DNA from: Prosapia bicincta
Lineage: Eukaryota; Arthropoda; Insecta; Hemiptera; Cercopidae
Assembly (NCBI GenBank): GCA_036971475.1
Contig: JBAIZL010000006.1
Coordinates: 59,490,898 to 59,554,897, forward strand
Direction: 5' to 3'
DNA: 64,000 nt
Position 1 is the stretch's first letter. Every line of letters begins with the position of its first letter. Below the pieces are notes generated by a model. The model worked only from the letters and a program-made list of their open reading frames with translations. It was not told where the DNA came from and searched no databases. This document shows, one piece after another, positions 1-11,876 of the stretch. The position numbers and the translations under genes are program-made.

Positions 1-137
1 AATCGGTTAGTCTACGCTACTATCGGACACTATATTTGTAACTAGACTCTAACGTAGTATAACATAGTGAACTGAACTTTATAAACAATATTCGAGCTGG
101 CTTGTGAGTTAAGGTTACAAGAAATATCCCTATAAAA

Positions 138-295
138 TTATAACAACTTTAATTTCAAACGCGTTTCAATGGCATTAAGTCATCATCTTCAGTGATGCTA
201 TTTTTTTCTATATTTCTTTTAGTTTGTTCAGTTAGCAGCACTGGAGATGATGACATAATGTCATTGAAACGCGTTTCATATTAAAGTTGTTATAA
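138..295. repeat. Foldback repeat with two opposed hammerhead-like motifs
   Basis: Two arms of about 58 bp (138-202 and 238-295) are near-perfect inverted copies around a T-rich spacer. Each arm, read outward, has a CTGAnGA-like box, a GATGAC/GTCATT hairpin and then GAAACGCGTTT. This is the order of a hammerhead ribozyme core followed by a very short stem III. The minus-strand arm keeps CTGAAGA; the plus-strand arm reads CTGGAGA, which breaks the core. Stem I is not evident in either arm, so these are probably decayed. Similar motifs are known in Penelope-like elements and retrozymes. Confidence 0.6.
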
Positions 296-430
296 TTGTG
301 AGTTGTATGTATTTCTTGGGTTTATGAACTTTATTAGCTCCCACTTGTGTCTGTAAAGGAAGATATTGTGTTGTGTGCGTTAATGCAGGATTAACCCTCT
401 ACTTCTGATTTGCGACATCTATAACAAAAG

Positions 431-550
431 TTTCCCTTATACTATAAACTGTATAGCTTGTACGACGTTGTCTGTCACCAGCTCTCTTAGTTTCCCTTAT
501 ACTATAAACTATATAGCTTGTACGACGTTGTCTGTCACCAACTCTCTTTA
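431..550. repeat. 60-bp tandem duplication
   Basis: Two adjacent copies of a 60-bp unit starting TTTCCCTTATACTATAAACT occupy 431-490 and 491-550 and differ at only a few positions. No coding content is seen. Confidence 0.85.
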
Positions 551-599
551 AATTTTATTTAAATCCAGCTATGAAAATTTATATACAAGTGTAAAAAAA

Positions 600-1301
600 T
601 GGAATCACAAATTTAGGAGGAATAATGTACAACTATATATTTTTGCAGATGATCAGGTTGTTATAACTGAAGATATTGATGAGGCTAAATATTTGGTTAA
701 AAAACTAAGGGATAAATACACTGATTGGACATGGAAATTAATTCTGATAAACAGAATTAGCTGTGCAGGACGAGATTTAAACATTGATGAAAACATAAAA
801 CACCCTGAAGAATACAAATAATTGGGACTAACATTGACTGAAGATTAAAACACATATCCGAAAATAGGGTGAGAACGAAGTAATACATGTCAACTAAATT
901 CAATATTAAGGACATAGAGAAAAGAACATTGACTTATGGCTCTGAAGCCAGTGAAAAAGAACATATACAAATGAATAAATACAATATGAAACGATTTCTG
1001 GAGAAGATGTTGTAGATACACATTACAAGATTATATACGGTCAGACAGAATAAAATGTATTGAATGTAGAGACATCACTTACTAACGCCATAGAAAGAAA
1101 ACATATCTGGTTCTGTCATATGACAGTAATGACGAATAGATTACAATTAAAAACTTGGAAATGGATTCCAGAAAGACAAAGAGGGTAAGAAAGACCAAAG
1201 AAATCATGATATAATTGTATTAAAATTGCTTTGAACAGAAGAGATATAAAAGAAAGTGAACAAGATTCATTGCAAAACAATAAACCATGGTGTTCTAATT
1301 G

Positions 1302-1310
<9 letters not shown>
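600..1310 (+). pseudogene. Decayed LINE reverse-transcriptase C-terminal region
   Basis: Switching frames on the plus strand recovers the usual order of a non-LTR retrotransposon RT tail. First comes a FADDQV-like box (DDQVVITED, about 648), then EEYKYLGLTL (about 808). A LTYGSEA segment follows near 930, then a degraded 'WFGH'-type segment. It ends with WKWIPERQR and RPKKSWYNCIKIALNRRDIKES (1150-1260). Several frameshifts and stops interrupt it, so it is inactive. The clade cannot be fixed by eye. The fragment runs into a (TA)n tract. Confidence 0.75.

Positions 1311-1350
<40 letters not shown>
1303..1350. repeat. (TA)n microsatellite
   Basis: An almost pure TA dinucleotide run sits at the end of the LINE remnant. 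Confidence 0.9.
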
Positions 1351-1351
<1 letters not shown>

Positions 1352-1352
<1 letters not shown>

Positions 1353-1461
1353 ACTTTCACTATATGTACTTAAACAAGAATCTTACTTGGTTTTTTATGC
1401 GAGTTAACTTTCAAAGTATCTTCATCATCGATGATAGTTTAAGTACATATAGTGAAAGTGA
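1352..1461. repeat. Small foldback repeat beside (TA)n
   Basis: CACTTTCACTATATGTACTT at 1352 returns as its reverse complement near 1442-1461, around a centre containing TCATCATCGATGA. The sequence just right of it (AAGTGATAAGTGAATACAAG and a TATATATATTTAG tail) resembles 27520-27570, which also lies beside a microsatellite. It is probably a dispersed repeat family. Confidence 0.6.
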
Positions 1462-2117
1462 TAAGTGAATACAAGAAAACAGTGTTGCAAAACCTAGAAA
1501 TATATATATATTTAGTCACAATTTTTTAAATATATTTATTTTCGTATGTGTTCAGTAGCCATGACCTTAATTGGCAAATTAAGTTAATAGTAGTGTCAAA
1601 AATTTTGTTTGTTGATTGTTGATTGATAGCTTCGTTTGCCACTGACAACAATACCACGGCTATTGAAATATAAATGTGCTTAAAAACATTAAAAGAACTT
1701 ATGAGAATTAATTTATTCAAGCAATGTTCTTTCTTGTTTAGAATTCAAAGAACATATACACAATCAATAAAATCTCGGCTGAAAGTAGTTTATTAACCAC
1801 ATGTTTATTGTTTTCTGTAAATTTATTTGATGTGAAATTCCGGTTGCCATATCTAACCTCCTATTATTAGCGAAATAGAGACAAGGATATTCTAATTCCC
1901 TAAACTAATATAAATTAGGTATACCTATTTGCCTTGTTTTGGATTTAGCTGATTAATCTAAACATCTATTTTTATTAGATACACCGCGTAACAATATTTT
2001 AAGCACAAGTAGAATCAAAAAGCTCTGAAGGAACAGCTATATCTACAAGCCACTGAAACATTAGGTGAACCGAAACTATGAGCGCTAGTTGATGTAATGA
2101 TCGAAATATATCTATAA
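1462..2117. other. No gene seen; 3' flank of NUDT9-like gene A
   Basis: AT-rich sequence without a supported coding frame. It includes the region downstream of the gene A stop codon. No clear AATAAA was spotted close to the stop on the minus strand. Confidence 0.4.
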
Positions 2118-2972
2118 TCAAAAAAAGCTGAATGACATTCTTGCCGTTTCCTTTAATAAATCAAAGTCCTGTTTCATCATCCAGCTGTCTTTGTCTTGAG
2201 AAGCGTCCAACCACCTTAAAGTAGGATAAGTTTCTTGGTCTTTTATATGGAACCGATTCGAGTATTCATTCCACGAATCGTGAAACTGCACCGCGACTGT
2301 TTCCACCCAAGCGTTGTCCGTATTCTGCGGGTCGTCCGTGTAGCCCCTGTATATCAAGTCGCCCTTCGTATAGAACCATGAAGTCAAGTTTAAAATGTCT
2401 TCCGAAAAAATGGGACCGCTGTTCGATGTATCCAATACGTCCGTTACGAAGGTGCGATTCATCGCGTCCGGTAGTAACTCTCCGGGCAGCAAGTCATTTG
2501 TCGGGAAGTACCACTTACCTCTGTTAGTTTTCTGTAAGGCTATGTATTGTAAGAAAGGCAACCGCGTGTTGTAGTCCCTCATCATACCCATGCCCCTGAA
2601 CCTCCTTTTCCAACGCGAAATAATTAGAACGACCCTGTGGTTTGGCCCCCATCTGGGCAACGATCCCCGCCCCGCCAAACCAGTCCGTCCGATCGGATTT
2701 ACCGGATGCCCGTCAACAATCTTGTAGAAGCCCATGTAACTTATCCTATTTATCGGTCCGTCCATGAAGTTCCAGTTGGGTTTGAAGTTCACGTCCTTCA
2801 CATCTTCCGGGTCTGATAGATGTTTATCATGTTTGGTTTTCGCAGTGAAATAGGTCGGCGCGTATGTCTCCCATGGGACATCCCACGGGACGCTGTTATT
2901 CGGCACAGCACTCCTAACGACTCCATCAGCGTACACCAGGTCTGCTGGGTCCCTACATGTTATGTGGCTCAT
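2118..2972 (-). CDS. NUDT9-like protein A, exon 2 (degenerate Nudix domain)
   Basis: This exon encodes 284 residues and the stop. It starts after a TGTTCCAG acceptor in phase 0. Landmarks of the NUDT9 / TRPM2 NUDT9-H family are clear: VPWETYAPTYFTA, KPNWNFMDG, NPIGRTGLAGRG followed by RWGPNH, and RGYTDDPQNTDNAWVETVAV. NUDT9 hydrolyses ADP-ribose to AMP and ribose-5-phosphate using a Nudix box with acidic metal ligands. Here the box region reads PGELLPDAMNRTFVTDVL and lacks the REx2EE acids, so catalysis is unlikely. It is joined in phase with exon 1 (5354-5485), giving about 328 aa. A TRPM2 channel C-terminus was considered, but the preceding exon looks like a signal peptide rather than a channel pore. 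The family is secure; the biological role is unknown. Confidence 0.8.
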   Translation of the reverse strand: MSHITCRDPADLVYADGVVRSAVPNNSVPWDVPWETYAPTYFTAKTKHDKHLSDPEDVKDVNFKPNWNFMDGPINRISYMGFYKIVDGHPVNPIGRTGLAGRGSLPRWGPNHRVVLIISRWKRRFRGMGMMRDYNTRLPFLQYIALQKTNRGKWYFPTNDLLPGELLPDAMNRTFVTDVLDTSNSGPIFSEDILNLTSWFYTKGDLIYRGYTDDPQNTDNAWVETVAVQFHDSWNEYSNRFHIKDQETYPTLRWLDASQDKDSWMMKQDFDLLKETARMSFSFF

Positions 2973-3144
2973 CTGGAACATAAATTATTATCGTTTGAAG
3001 AGCTAGAATTGAAAAAAAATTATTAATGAATTCATTTTTTTTACTTTTTATTATTAATACAGACTCAGTGACTAACACGATTTTGTACGTGCGTACAAGA
3101 TAATTTCAACGTTTTGGGTTATCTACATTAATTAACTAAATAAT

Positions 3145-4270
3145 ATTTTCAACAAACATTTATAGAGTATTAGAATTAACTAAGAAAATACTTTAAATCA
3201 TTATTTTCAACAAACATTTATAGAGTATTAGAATTAACTAAGAAAATACTTTAAATCATTATTTTCAACAAACATTTACAGAGTATTAGAATTAACTAAG
3301 AAAATACTTTAAATCATTATTTTCAACAAACATTTACAGAGTATTAGAATTAACTAAGAAAATACTTTAAATCATTATTTTCAACAAACATTTATAGAGT
3401 ATTAGAATTAACTAAGAAAATACTTTAAATCATTATTTTCAACAAACATTTACAGAGTATTAGAATTAACTAAGAAAATACTTTAAATCATTATTTTCAA
3501 CAAACATTTACAGAGTATTAGAATTAACTAAGAAAATACTTTAAATCATTATTTTCAACAAACATTTATAGAGTATTAGAATTAACTAAGAAAATACTTT
3601 AAATCATTATTTTCAACAAACATTTACAGAGTATTAGAATTAACTAAGAAAATACTTTAAATCATTATTTTCAACAAACATTTACAGAGTATTAGAATTA
3701 ACTAAGAAAATACTTTAAATCATTATTTTCAACAAACATTTACAGAGTATTAGAATTAACTAAGAAAATACTTTAAATCATTATTTTCAACAAACATTTA
3801 CAGAGTATTAGAATTAACTAAGAAAATACTTTAAATCATTATTTTCAACAAACATTTATAGAGTATTAGAATTAACTAAGAAAATACTTTAAATCATTAT
3901 TTTCAACAAACATTTACAGAGTATTAGAATTAACTAAGAAAATACTTTAAATCATTATTTTCAACAAACATTTACAGAGTATTAGAATTAACTAAGAAAA
4001 TACTTTAAATCATTATTTTCAACAAACATTTACAGAGTATTAGAATTAACTAAGAAAATACTTTAAATCATTATTTTCAACAAACATTTATAGAGTATTA
4101 GAATTAACTAAGAAAATACTTTAAATCAATATTTTCAACAAACATTTATAGAGTATTAGAATTAACTAAGAAAATACTTTAAATCATTATTTTCAACAAA
4201 CATTTACAGAGTATTAGAATTAACTAAGAAAATACTTTAAATCATTATTTTCAACACACGTTTACAGTGT
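3145..4270. repeat. 58-bp satellite, 19 units, in intron of gene A
   Basis: Starts of ATTTTCAACA recur every 58 bp from 3145 to 4247, giving 19 full units plus a diverged end. Units are nearly identical and alternate TTTATAGAG and TTTACAGAG variants. It lies wholly within the intron between the two coding exons of NUDT9-like gene A. Confidence 0.95.
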
Positions 4271-5353
4271 GATACATTTAACTCAGAAGTATGATGTAAT
4301 ATTTTTTTAAACAAAATATTAAAATAAAGGTAACTTAGCATCTAAGAAAATGTTTCTTTACGCGTTGAAAATACCAAAAGCTATTTTATAAGTAAGAAAT
4401 AATTTTTATAACTTTCAAAAATTTTTTGCAATCACAAATTTGGTTCTGAATTATTATAGCCTTTTCATAAATTTCATCGACGTGATATAGCCCTCATTCA
4501 ATTTGCCAAGTTACTTTAGTATACTGTTAGGGCCAGCTTCAAAGCCACCATTATCTTCACAAAATTATCTTTATTTCCGCTTATTTCACAAGGAAATTCT
4601 AAAACTGTTTAAATATGAATCTGAAGTGTCACATTTTCTGAATCAGCTTTTATCATAATTAATCTGAAACTTTAACATAATTAATCTGATAAGTTTCCCC
4701 TGTTCCTTTTGGGCCATCCAAGATGTTCCTACCAACTCTGTCATTTATCATTTGCTTAATACGAACATAAATGCCCTCATATTCTTGCGTTAGTTTAGAC
4801 ATATGACTGGGGATCACCAGTGTTGTAACTGTTCACGGCGCAAATCCATAACATATGAAGCAGTTGCAGCTTTTCGATGCTTGCATTCTTAAATATTCTC
4901 CTCTTACGACCACGACATGATCACAATAAATTACCTCGACCAAGATGAATATATAATCCAGATTGAATGTTAATCTGAATCGAATGAGACGTTTGTTTTT
5001 GCTAATAAACAATGCAATTAGAAACAGGCAATGTTTCACATGTGGCTGTGGTTGTCGCTAGTATGGCGAGTGTTTCCCTCGCTTGCGGCAGATGGTGCAA
5101 TTGGTGGCACACAGCCAACCGTTAAAAAAGCTGTTTTATTACTGTCGTGGACATGTTACTGACGCGAAAATTTATAGGAAATCTCCGAAGCGTGATGAAT
5201 TTCGTGTCAAAATGTGAGATCAATCGCTGCAGATTGTTTTAAGCTTTCTAAGCGTACACAAACCAACTAAACATATTGGTATATAAAGGTAGAATATTTT
5301 TTCTTCAAGAAAACGTTGTATGTAGTATAAAAACTTAACAAAAATTCACTCAC
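4271..5353. other. Intron sequence of gene A without other features
   Basis: Between the 58-bp satellite and exon 1. AT-rich, with no supported gene or repeat. Short open frames here lack homology or composition support. Confidence 0.4.
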
Positions 5354-5492
5354 CTTCTCATAGCGACGCTCCGTCGTGACCTCAGCATGACGTTCGTCAT
5401 AGTCTCCAGTTAGGTCTGTGTAGATATTTGCGAGGACTGCACGGGCAAGTAAAAGGCTTGACAATGCATAGACAACGAAACTCATATTCTCT
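5354..5492 (-). CDS. NUDT9-like protein A, exon 1 (signal peptide exon)
   Basis: A 139-nt exon is bounded by a strong acceptor (T-rich tract then ATCATAG) and a GTGAGT donor. Translation starts at the ATG at 5485 and gives 44 codons ending in phase 0, matching exon 2 at 2972. The N-terminus MSFVVYALSSLLLARAVLA is a good signal peptide with cleavage likely after VLA. A short hydrophilic segment, NIYTDLTGDYDERHAEV, follows. An upstream non-coding exon is implied by the acceptor. The layout matches gene B exon 1 (26701-26823). Splicing is inferred, not observed. Confidence 0.65.
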
Positions 5493-5515
5493 CTATGATA
5501 AAAAAAAGGGCACAT

Positions 5516-6479
5516 AGAAGTAACGAGTCAAAAATTAACAATTCCAATGCCTCTCTGTGCCCCAACTATCAATTAGTTATAAAAAAAGATAAGTTATCTC
5601 AATAATCACTAATTTCTTAATTGGCTTAAAATAGTGATTGCAATGGTTAATAGTGATTGGATTGATTGGCAATGCTTAGTGATTTCGGTTTAATAAAATT
5701 TCACAACGTCAAGTTGAACCGTTGCTGCAAAGTAGGTAGGACCTATTGTAAATATTTTACCAGTGCTAGGTCCGTAAATAACGTAAGCGCAAATAAAATC
5801 GTAGTTTCGATTTCCTTATCCGCTTTAAAAAACAATGTTTTTTCAGTTTTCTATTTTTCAATCGTTAATAAAATGTTTTTTGTTCATCCACTGAAGTTCA
5901 AATACATTTTTTTAAACTTGTAGATGGCAAGTGATGTTAATAAATAACTTTATAATAATAGTTCATTAACTAAACTTAATGAATAAATGTTAGTTTTATA
6001 CGGGAGAAAAACTTTCACAAAGGCGCAATTATACAATTTAGTTATTTTTGCTTAAAATAAGTGATACATATATTTCATAAAACAGCTGATAGGTTGTTAT
6101 AAAACATAAATTTATGTTATAGGTAGTTATGTGGTAGACCAGCTGTTTTAACCCCTAGGTCATGTTACTTTATTTATGTTAATAAAAAGTAGCTAAAATA
6201 AATTGTTTTCTGTTACCTGAGCAGGAATTGATTTTTAAAATTGTTTGTATATATTACTCGTCTTTTTGGTTAACAATGAAAAGTGGTGACTTTTCGAAAT
6301 TTAATTTACTTTGTATCAAGGCGAAAGACGGCGGACAAATTTATATGAAGTATTTAGGCATTCAATGATAATTATAGTTACTTATACGTTTACATTAAAT
6401 AAAATACCAATTAAGCTCAACGAACCACTGTTTTTTTGTAAGCTATAGATATAGGGTTACTTGCAGAGCCATTCCACAC
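5516..6479. other. No gene seen; contains a dispersed repeat copy
   Basis: AT-rich sequence. Around 6115-6157 a segment (GTTATAGGTAGTTATGTGGTAG, then CAGCTGTTTTAA) is the reverse complement of the duplicated block at 7005-7098. Nothing coding is supported. Confidence 0.45.
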
Positions 6480-6530
6480 ACGATTTGCTGATGATGACAA
6501 AACTGGGGGGAAACGCGTTTCAGCTATGCT
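6480..6530 (+). ncRNA. Hammerhead-ribozyme-like motif (degenerate)
   Basis: CTGATGA at 6488-6494 is followed by GAAACGCGTTTC at 6510-6521, the conserved boxes of a hammerhead with a minimal stem III. The intervening stem II (TGACAAAACTGGGG) pairs poorly and stem I is weak. It is probably a decayed copy. Confidence 0.4.
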
Positions 6531-7004
6531 GTGTTTACTTATGGATGTATTGTCAATAAGTACTTATAGATTATTTAATTATATGCCAATGAATGATAAT
6601 TTTCAATATAATATTTCTCACTTACAATGTCATTACCCTTACACCTTATTTGCTTTTAATTTAATTTTTAGGCACTGAATTTCATTTGATTTTTATTTAT
6701 AAAAATTGTTAATTAGACAATTTTTGACCATTAATGTTTATTTTTTAAACGCTTAAAGAATGTTGTTTTTTTGCCACAAACACTTACTTTTTGTCCCAAC
6801 TGTCCAGACTAATCTGTCCGTTTATATAACAAATTTATTCTCTTTTACTTAGATAATATAGGGCTATAGGCTACTTATAATTAAAAACAAGTAGACCTAA
6901 TATGATCAAATATGATTAAAGTAAATTACAACGCAGGTATATAAAAAATATGTTTGTTACATTTTATTAAAGAATTACAATTAATAAAAATAAAGTAACC
7001 TAAT

Positions 7005-7098
7005 TTAAGCATCAAGACAGCTGTTCTACCACATAACCTATAACATACAATTTAAGCATCAAGACAGCTGTTCTACCACATAACCTATAACATACAAT
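7005..7098. repeat. ~47-bp tandem duplication
   Basis: AATTTAAGCATCAAGACAGC and the following CTGTTCTACCACATAACC occur twice in tandem. A related inverted copy lies near 6115-6157. Confidence 0.8.
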
Positions 7099-7131
7099 CA
7101 GCTGTTTAATTAAATCATATGTTTAGAAATC

Positions 7132-7300
<169 letters not shown>

Positions 7301-8067
7301 AGTGAGAGTGTTACTCTAATAGAAGGAATTGGATGATTGGATTTTACACTTACATCGTTGTAACAAACTTATAAAAGTTAGGCCTACTTAAACTTAATTA
7401 AATATTGTAACTTATTATTTTAGTTACAATTACAAATCATGATTTTTTTGTACCATTGCAATACGAAAAGAAAATAAAGTATTATGAAGCACTTTGTTAT
7501 ACAGCTAATCTCGTTTCTGACCCCTTATAACTTGTTATATGCATAAATTAAAACACTTTAGTTAAGATTATTATATAGAATAAATCATTAATTTTTAAAT
7601 TCTAAATAAGTTACATAAAATATTTTTTTTTAGTTGGTTAGTAAGTGACTATTTTTTGTCCTCTTGTAGTCAAAAATGAAAGGGAAAAAATCAAACATTT
7701 TTTTTAGATATATTATTTTGTAAAAACATACAATTTTGAAACTAGTTTCCTGTCTTACAATGTTATGGAGAGTAGTTCTAGGTTTTTGCACCCTTTTCAA
7801 TGTTCTATATACAATTGTAGCCATAACACGGAATGTTGACATCAGAGGCTTTTTTCCACTTCTGCAACCGAAGCGCGAGTGGTTACCTGTTCTTCATAAT
7901 GCTTCTATGCGACATAAAGAAATTCTCATTGCGTATTACATCGGTGTATTCTAAGCTCCGTTTTATCTTTAATTAAATTTGTTTGCTAGTTTTGCACTTC
8001 TAAAGCTAATTTCTATGTGCTCCTTATGTGATGTGCTTATACTTCTCCTTGTACTTCTTGTATCATT

Positions 8068-10598
8068 TAGGGGATGTAAGGGGGTTTTATTATCGTTACA
8101 GAAAGTACCTTGGAGATAGAAGAATAATCTTTGTGCGTTATAACCCTTAGGAGATGTAAAGGGGTTTTAATATCGTTACAGTAAGTAACTTGGTAGATAA
8201 AAGAATAATCTATGTGCGCTATAGCCCTTAGGGGATGTAAAGGGGTTTTAATATCGTTACAGAAAGTACCTTGGAGATAGAAGAATAATCTTTGTGCGTT
8301 ATAACCCTTAGGGGATGTAAAGGGGTTTTAATATCGTTACAGAAAGTAACTTGGTAGATAAAAGAATAATCTATGTGCGCTATAGCCCTTAGGGGATGTA
8401 AAGGGGTTTTAATATCGTTACAGAAAGTAACTTGGAGATAGAAGAATAATGTTTGTGCGTTATAACCCTTAGGAGATGGAAAGGGGTTTTAATATCGTTA
8501 CAGAAAGTAACTTGGAGATAGAAGAATAATCTTTGTGCGTTATAACCCTTAGGAGATGGAAAGGGGTTTTAATATCGTTACAGTAAGTAACTTGGTAGAT
8601 AAAAGAATAATCTATGTGCGCTATAGCCCTTAGGGGATGTAAGGGGGTTTTATTATCGTTACAGAAAGTACCTTGGAGATAGAAGAATAATCTTTGTGCG
8701 TTATAACCCTTAGGAGATGTAAAGGGGTTTTAATATCGTTACAGTAAGTAACTTGGTAGATAAAAGAATAATCTATGTGCGCTATAGCCCTTAGGGGATG
8801 TAAAGGGGTTTTAATATCGTTACAGAAAGTACCTTGGAGATAGAAGAATAATCTTTGTGCGTTATAACCCTTAGGGGATGTAAAGGGGTTTTAATATCGT
8901 TACAGAAAGTAACTTGGTAGATAAAAGAATAATCTATGTGCGCTATAGCCCTTAGGGGATGTAAAGGGGTTTTAATATCGTTACAGAAAGTAACTTGGAG
9001 ATAGAAGAATAATCTTTGTGCGTTATAACCCTTAGGAGATGGAAAGGGGTTTTAATATCGTTACAGAAAGTAACTTGGAGATAGAAGAATAATCTTTGTG
9101 CGTTATAACCCTTAGGAGATGGAAAGGGGTTTTAATATCGTTACAGTAAGTAACTTGGTAGATAAAAGAATAATCTATGTGCGCTATAGCCCTTAGGGGA
9201 TGTAAAGGGGTTTTAATATCGTTACAGAAAGTACCTTGGAGATAGAAGAATAATCTTTGTGCGTTATAACCCTTAGGAGATGGAAAGGGGTTTTAATATC
9301 GTTACAGTAAGTAACTTGGTAGATAAAAGAATAATCTATGTGCGCTATAGCCCTTAGGGGATGTAAAGGGGTTTTAATATCGTTACAGAAAGTACCTTGG
9401 AGATAGAAGAATAATCTTTGTGCGTTATAACCCTTAGGGGATGTAAAGGGGTTTTAATATCGTTACAGAAAGTAACTTGGTAGATAAAAGAATAATCTAT
9501 GTGCGCTATAGCCCTTAGGGGATGTAAAGGGGTTTTAATATCGTTACAGAAAGTAACTTGGAGATAGAAGAATAATCTTTGTGCGTTATAACCCTTAGGA
9601 GATGGAAAGGGGTTTTAATATCGTTACAGAAAGTAACTTGGAGATAGAAGAATAATCTTTGTGCGTTATAACCCTTAGGAGATGGAAAGGGGTTTTAATA
9701 TCGTTACAGAAAGTAACTTGGAGATAGAAGAATAATCTTTGTGCGTTATAACCCTTAGGAGATGGAAAGGGGTTTTAATATCGTTACAGAAAGTAACTTG
9801 GAGATAGAAGAATAATCTTTGTGCGTTATAACCCTTAGGAGATGGAAAGGGGTTTTAATATCGTTACAGAAAGTAACTTGGAGATAGAAGAATAATCTTT
9901 GTGCGTTATAACCCTTAGGAGATGGAAAGGGGTTTTAATATCGTTACAGAAAGTAACTTGGAGATAGAAGAATAATCTTTGTGCGTTATAACCCTTAGGA
10001 GATGGAAAGGGGTTTTAATATCGTTACAGAAAGTAACTTGGAGATAGAAGAATAATCTTTGTGCGTTATAACCCTTAGGAGATGGAAAGGGGTTTTAATA
10101 TCGTTACAGTAAGTAACTTGGTAGATAAAAGAATAATCTATGTGCGCTATAACCCTTAGGGGATGTAAAGGGGTTTTAATATCGTTACAGTAAGTAACTT
10201 GGTAGATAAAAGAATAATCTATGTGCGTTATAGCCCTTAGGAGATGGAAAGGGGTTTTAATATCGTTACAGTAAGTAACTTGGTAGATAAAAGAATAATC
10301 TATGTGCGCTATAGCCCTTAGGGGATGTAAAGGGGTTTTAATATCGTTACAGTAAGTAACTTGGTAGATAAAAGAATAATCTATGTGCGCTATAGCCCTT
10401 AGTAGATGGAAAGGGGTTTTAATATCGTTACAGTAAGTAACTTGGTAGATAAAAGAATAATCTATGTGCGCTATAACCCTTGGGAGATGGAAAGGGGTTT
10501 TAATATCGTTACAGTAAATAACTTGGTAGATAAAAGAATAATCTATGTGCGCTATAGCCCTAAGGAGATGGAAAGGGGTTTTAATATCGTTACAGTAG
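8068..10598. repeat. 80/81-bp satellite, ~31 units with higher-order pattern
   Basis: Units follow the pattern TTAGG(A/G)GATG(T/G)AAAGGGG, TTTTAATATCGTTACAG, (A/T)AAGTAACTTGG. Two sub-types alternate: an 80-bp type (GGAGATAGAAG, GTGCGTTATAACCC) and an 81-bp type (GGTAGATAAAAG, GTGCGCTATAGCCC). The GTAAGGGGGTTTTATTATC variant recurs about 563 bp (seven units) later, and the following unit order repeats, so there is a higher-order period. The last few 81-bp units make a short in-frame 27-aa repeat by chance; the 80-bp units break it. Confidence 0.95.
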
Positions 10599-11645
10599 TT
10601 TTTGAGTTATTATTGAACATATTGAAGATATTATACGAGTTATTGTAGATAATTTTATGATTTACTCACTCATATTTGTGAGATGATGACATATATTTTA
10701 TGATAGAAATATACATTTTTAGAATAATTGATTAATTGTTATGATATAGTAATTATATGTTTACTCTGAAGGTATTTTATGAAATATTTTTGAGATATTT
10801 CGAGAGACATAATATTTATGTAGTGAGATATTATGTATGTTTTGAAACTAACAATGTTTGGATTGTTTTTTCTTCCACTGCTTCTAAATTCTTGGAGTGT
10901 AGGTAAGACATTTTGAATAGTAACAATATTGAATAAATAAGCGAGAAAACAAATTTTAAAAAGAAATTATTATTAAATAAATACCTATTTCTATTTATTT
11001 AAGAACATACAAAACAACAGCCTCTAAGTTAAAGAAAGTAATGTAATGGTTTTCGATATCGGTAGATTACTTTCATAACTTACATTTTGTACCGATATAT
11101 CTGCGACATTGAAAACAGCTGTCAGAACCTTTTGAGGGATATTTGCCGGCGATGTGTTGCCAGAATTGAAGTCAGTACTCACGGGTAACCTTAGAACTCA
11201 TAATTTGTAATGTTACTCTTATAATCCCCCTTGCTCAGATTTTTTTATTATTTGAAAACCATTAAAAGATTAGTTTCCCTTCAACAATTAAATAGATTTT
11301 GATCGCCCCCACTGGCTGCGGCCCTGGTAACAGTGTTTGATTGAAAAATATAAAATAATGCGCACGCGTCACTTTTCGTCTCGCAAGGTCCTCACAAAAT
11401 AACATGGGCGCCCATACTCGAGGCCAAGAGCCATTTAACTTACCCCAAGATTTGAAAAACAAAATAAATATTGATTGTCATTGTAGAGCAGTGGATTATT
11501 TCAAGAAAGTTATTTTAGAAGTTGGTAAGTAGTAGGACATGATTTAGGACTAAAATATTTACATACAAAAAATATATAATTTCTGTGAATACTTACATAT
11601 TATTATTTTTTAATTAAAGCATTATCATGTATTAGTTGTAAGTGC
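10599..11645. other. No gene seen between satellite and hammerhead motif
   Basis: AT-rich unique-looking sequence. No coding frame, RNA gene or repeat can be supported. Confidence 0.4.
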
Positions 11646-11695
11646 AACACTCACTGATGATGATGACTTTGTCATTGAAACGCGTATGAGTCAAT
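11646..11695 (+). ncRNA. Hammerhead ribozyme candidate
   Basis: The order fits a minimal type I hammerhead. A 5-nt stem I strand ACTCA (11649-11653) runs directly into the core CTGATGA (11654-11660). Next come a stem II hairpin GATGAC-TTT-GTCATT, the core GAAA (11677-11680), a tiny CGCG stem III, and cleavage triplet GTA (11684-11686). It closes with TGAGT (11687-11691), which pairs with ACTCA. One T before stem II is unpaired. Such minimal hammerheads occur in Penelope-like elements and retrozymes. Activity is inferred. Confidence 0.6.
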
Positions 11696-11876
11696 AAATG
11701 ATTAATTTGTGTGTTTTGTCAAGGACTTTTATTTGTTTTAACTAACCTCACAAGCTAAGCTCAAAGAATAGTTGTATAGACTAACTTGTTTATTTTCTTT
11801 ATACATTAAATACCGCGGCCTAATACTTTAAAAGTAGTTGCTTGATGTAATCGTCTTGAATTCACTGATTAAACGA

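Noticed and set aside
2118..5492. TRPM2 channel C-terminus
   Set aside because: The Nudix exon also resembles the TRPM2 NUDT9-H domain, and the upstream exon could be forced onto a post-S6 segment. A start ATG, clean signal peptide and identical layout in the second copy fit a short secreted protein better.
10406..10648. 27-aa repeat protein (MERGFNIVTV...)
   Set aside because: Only the last few 81-bp units keep frame; the rest of the satellite has 80-bp units and stops.
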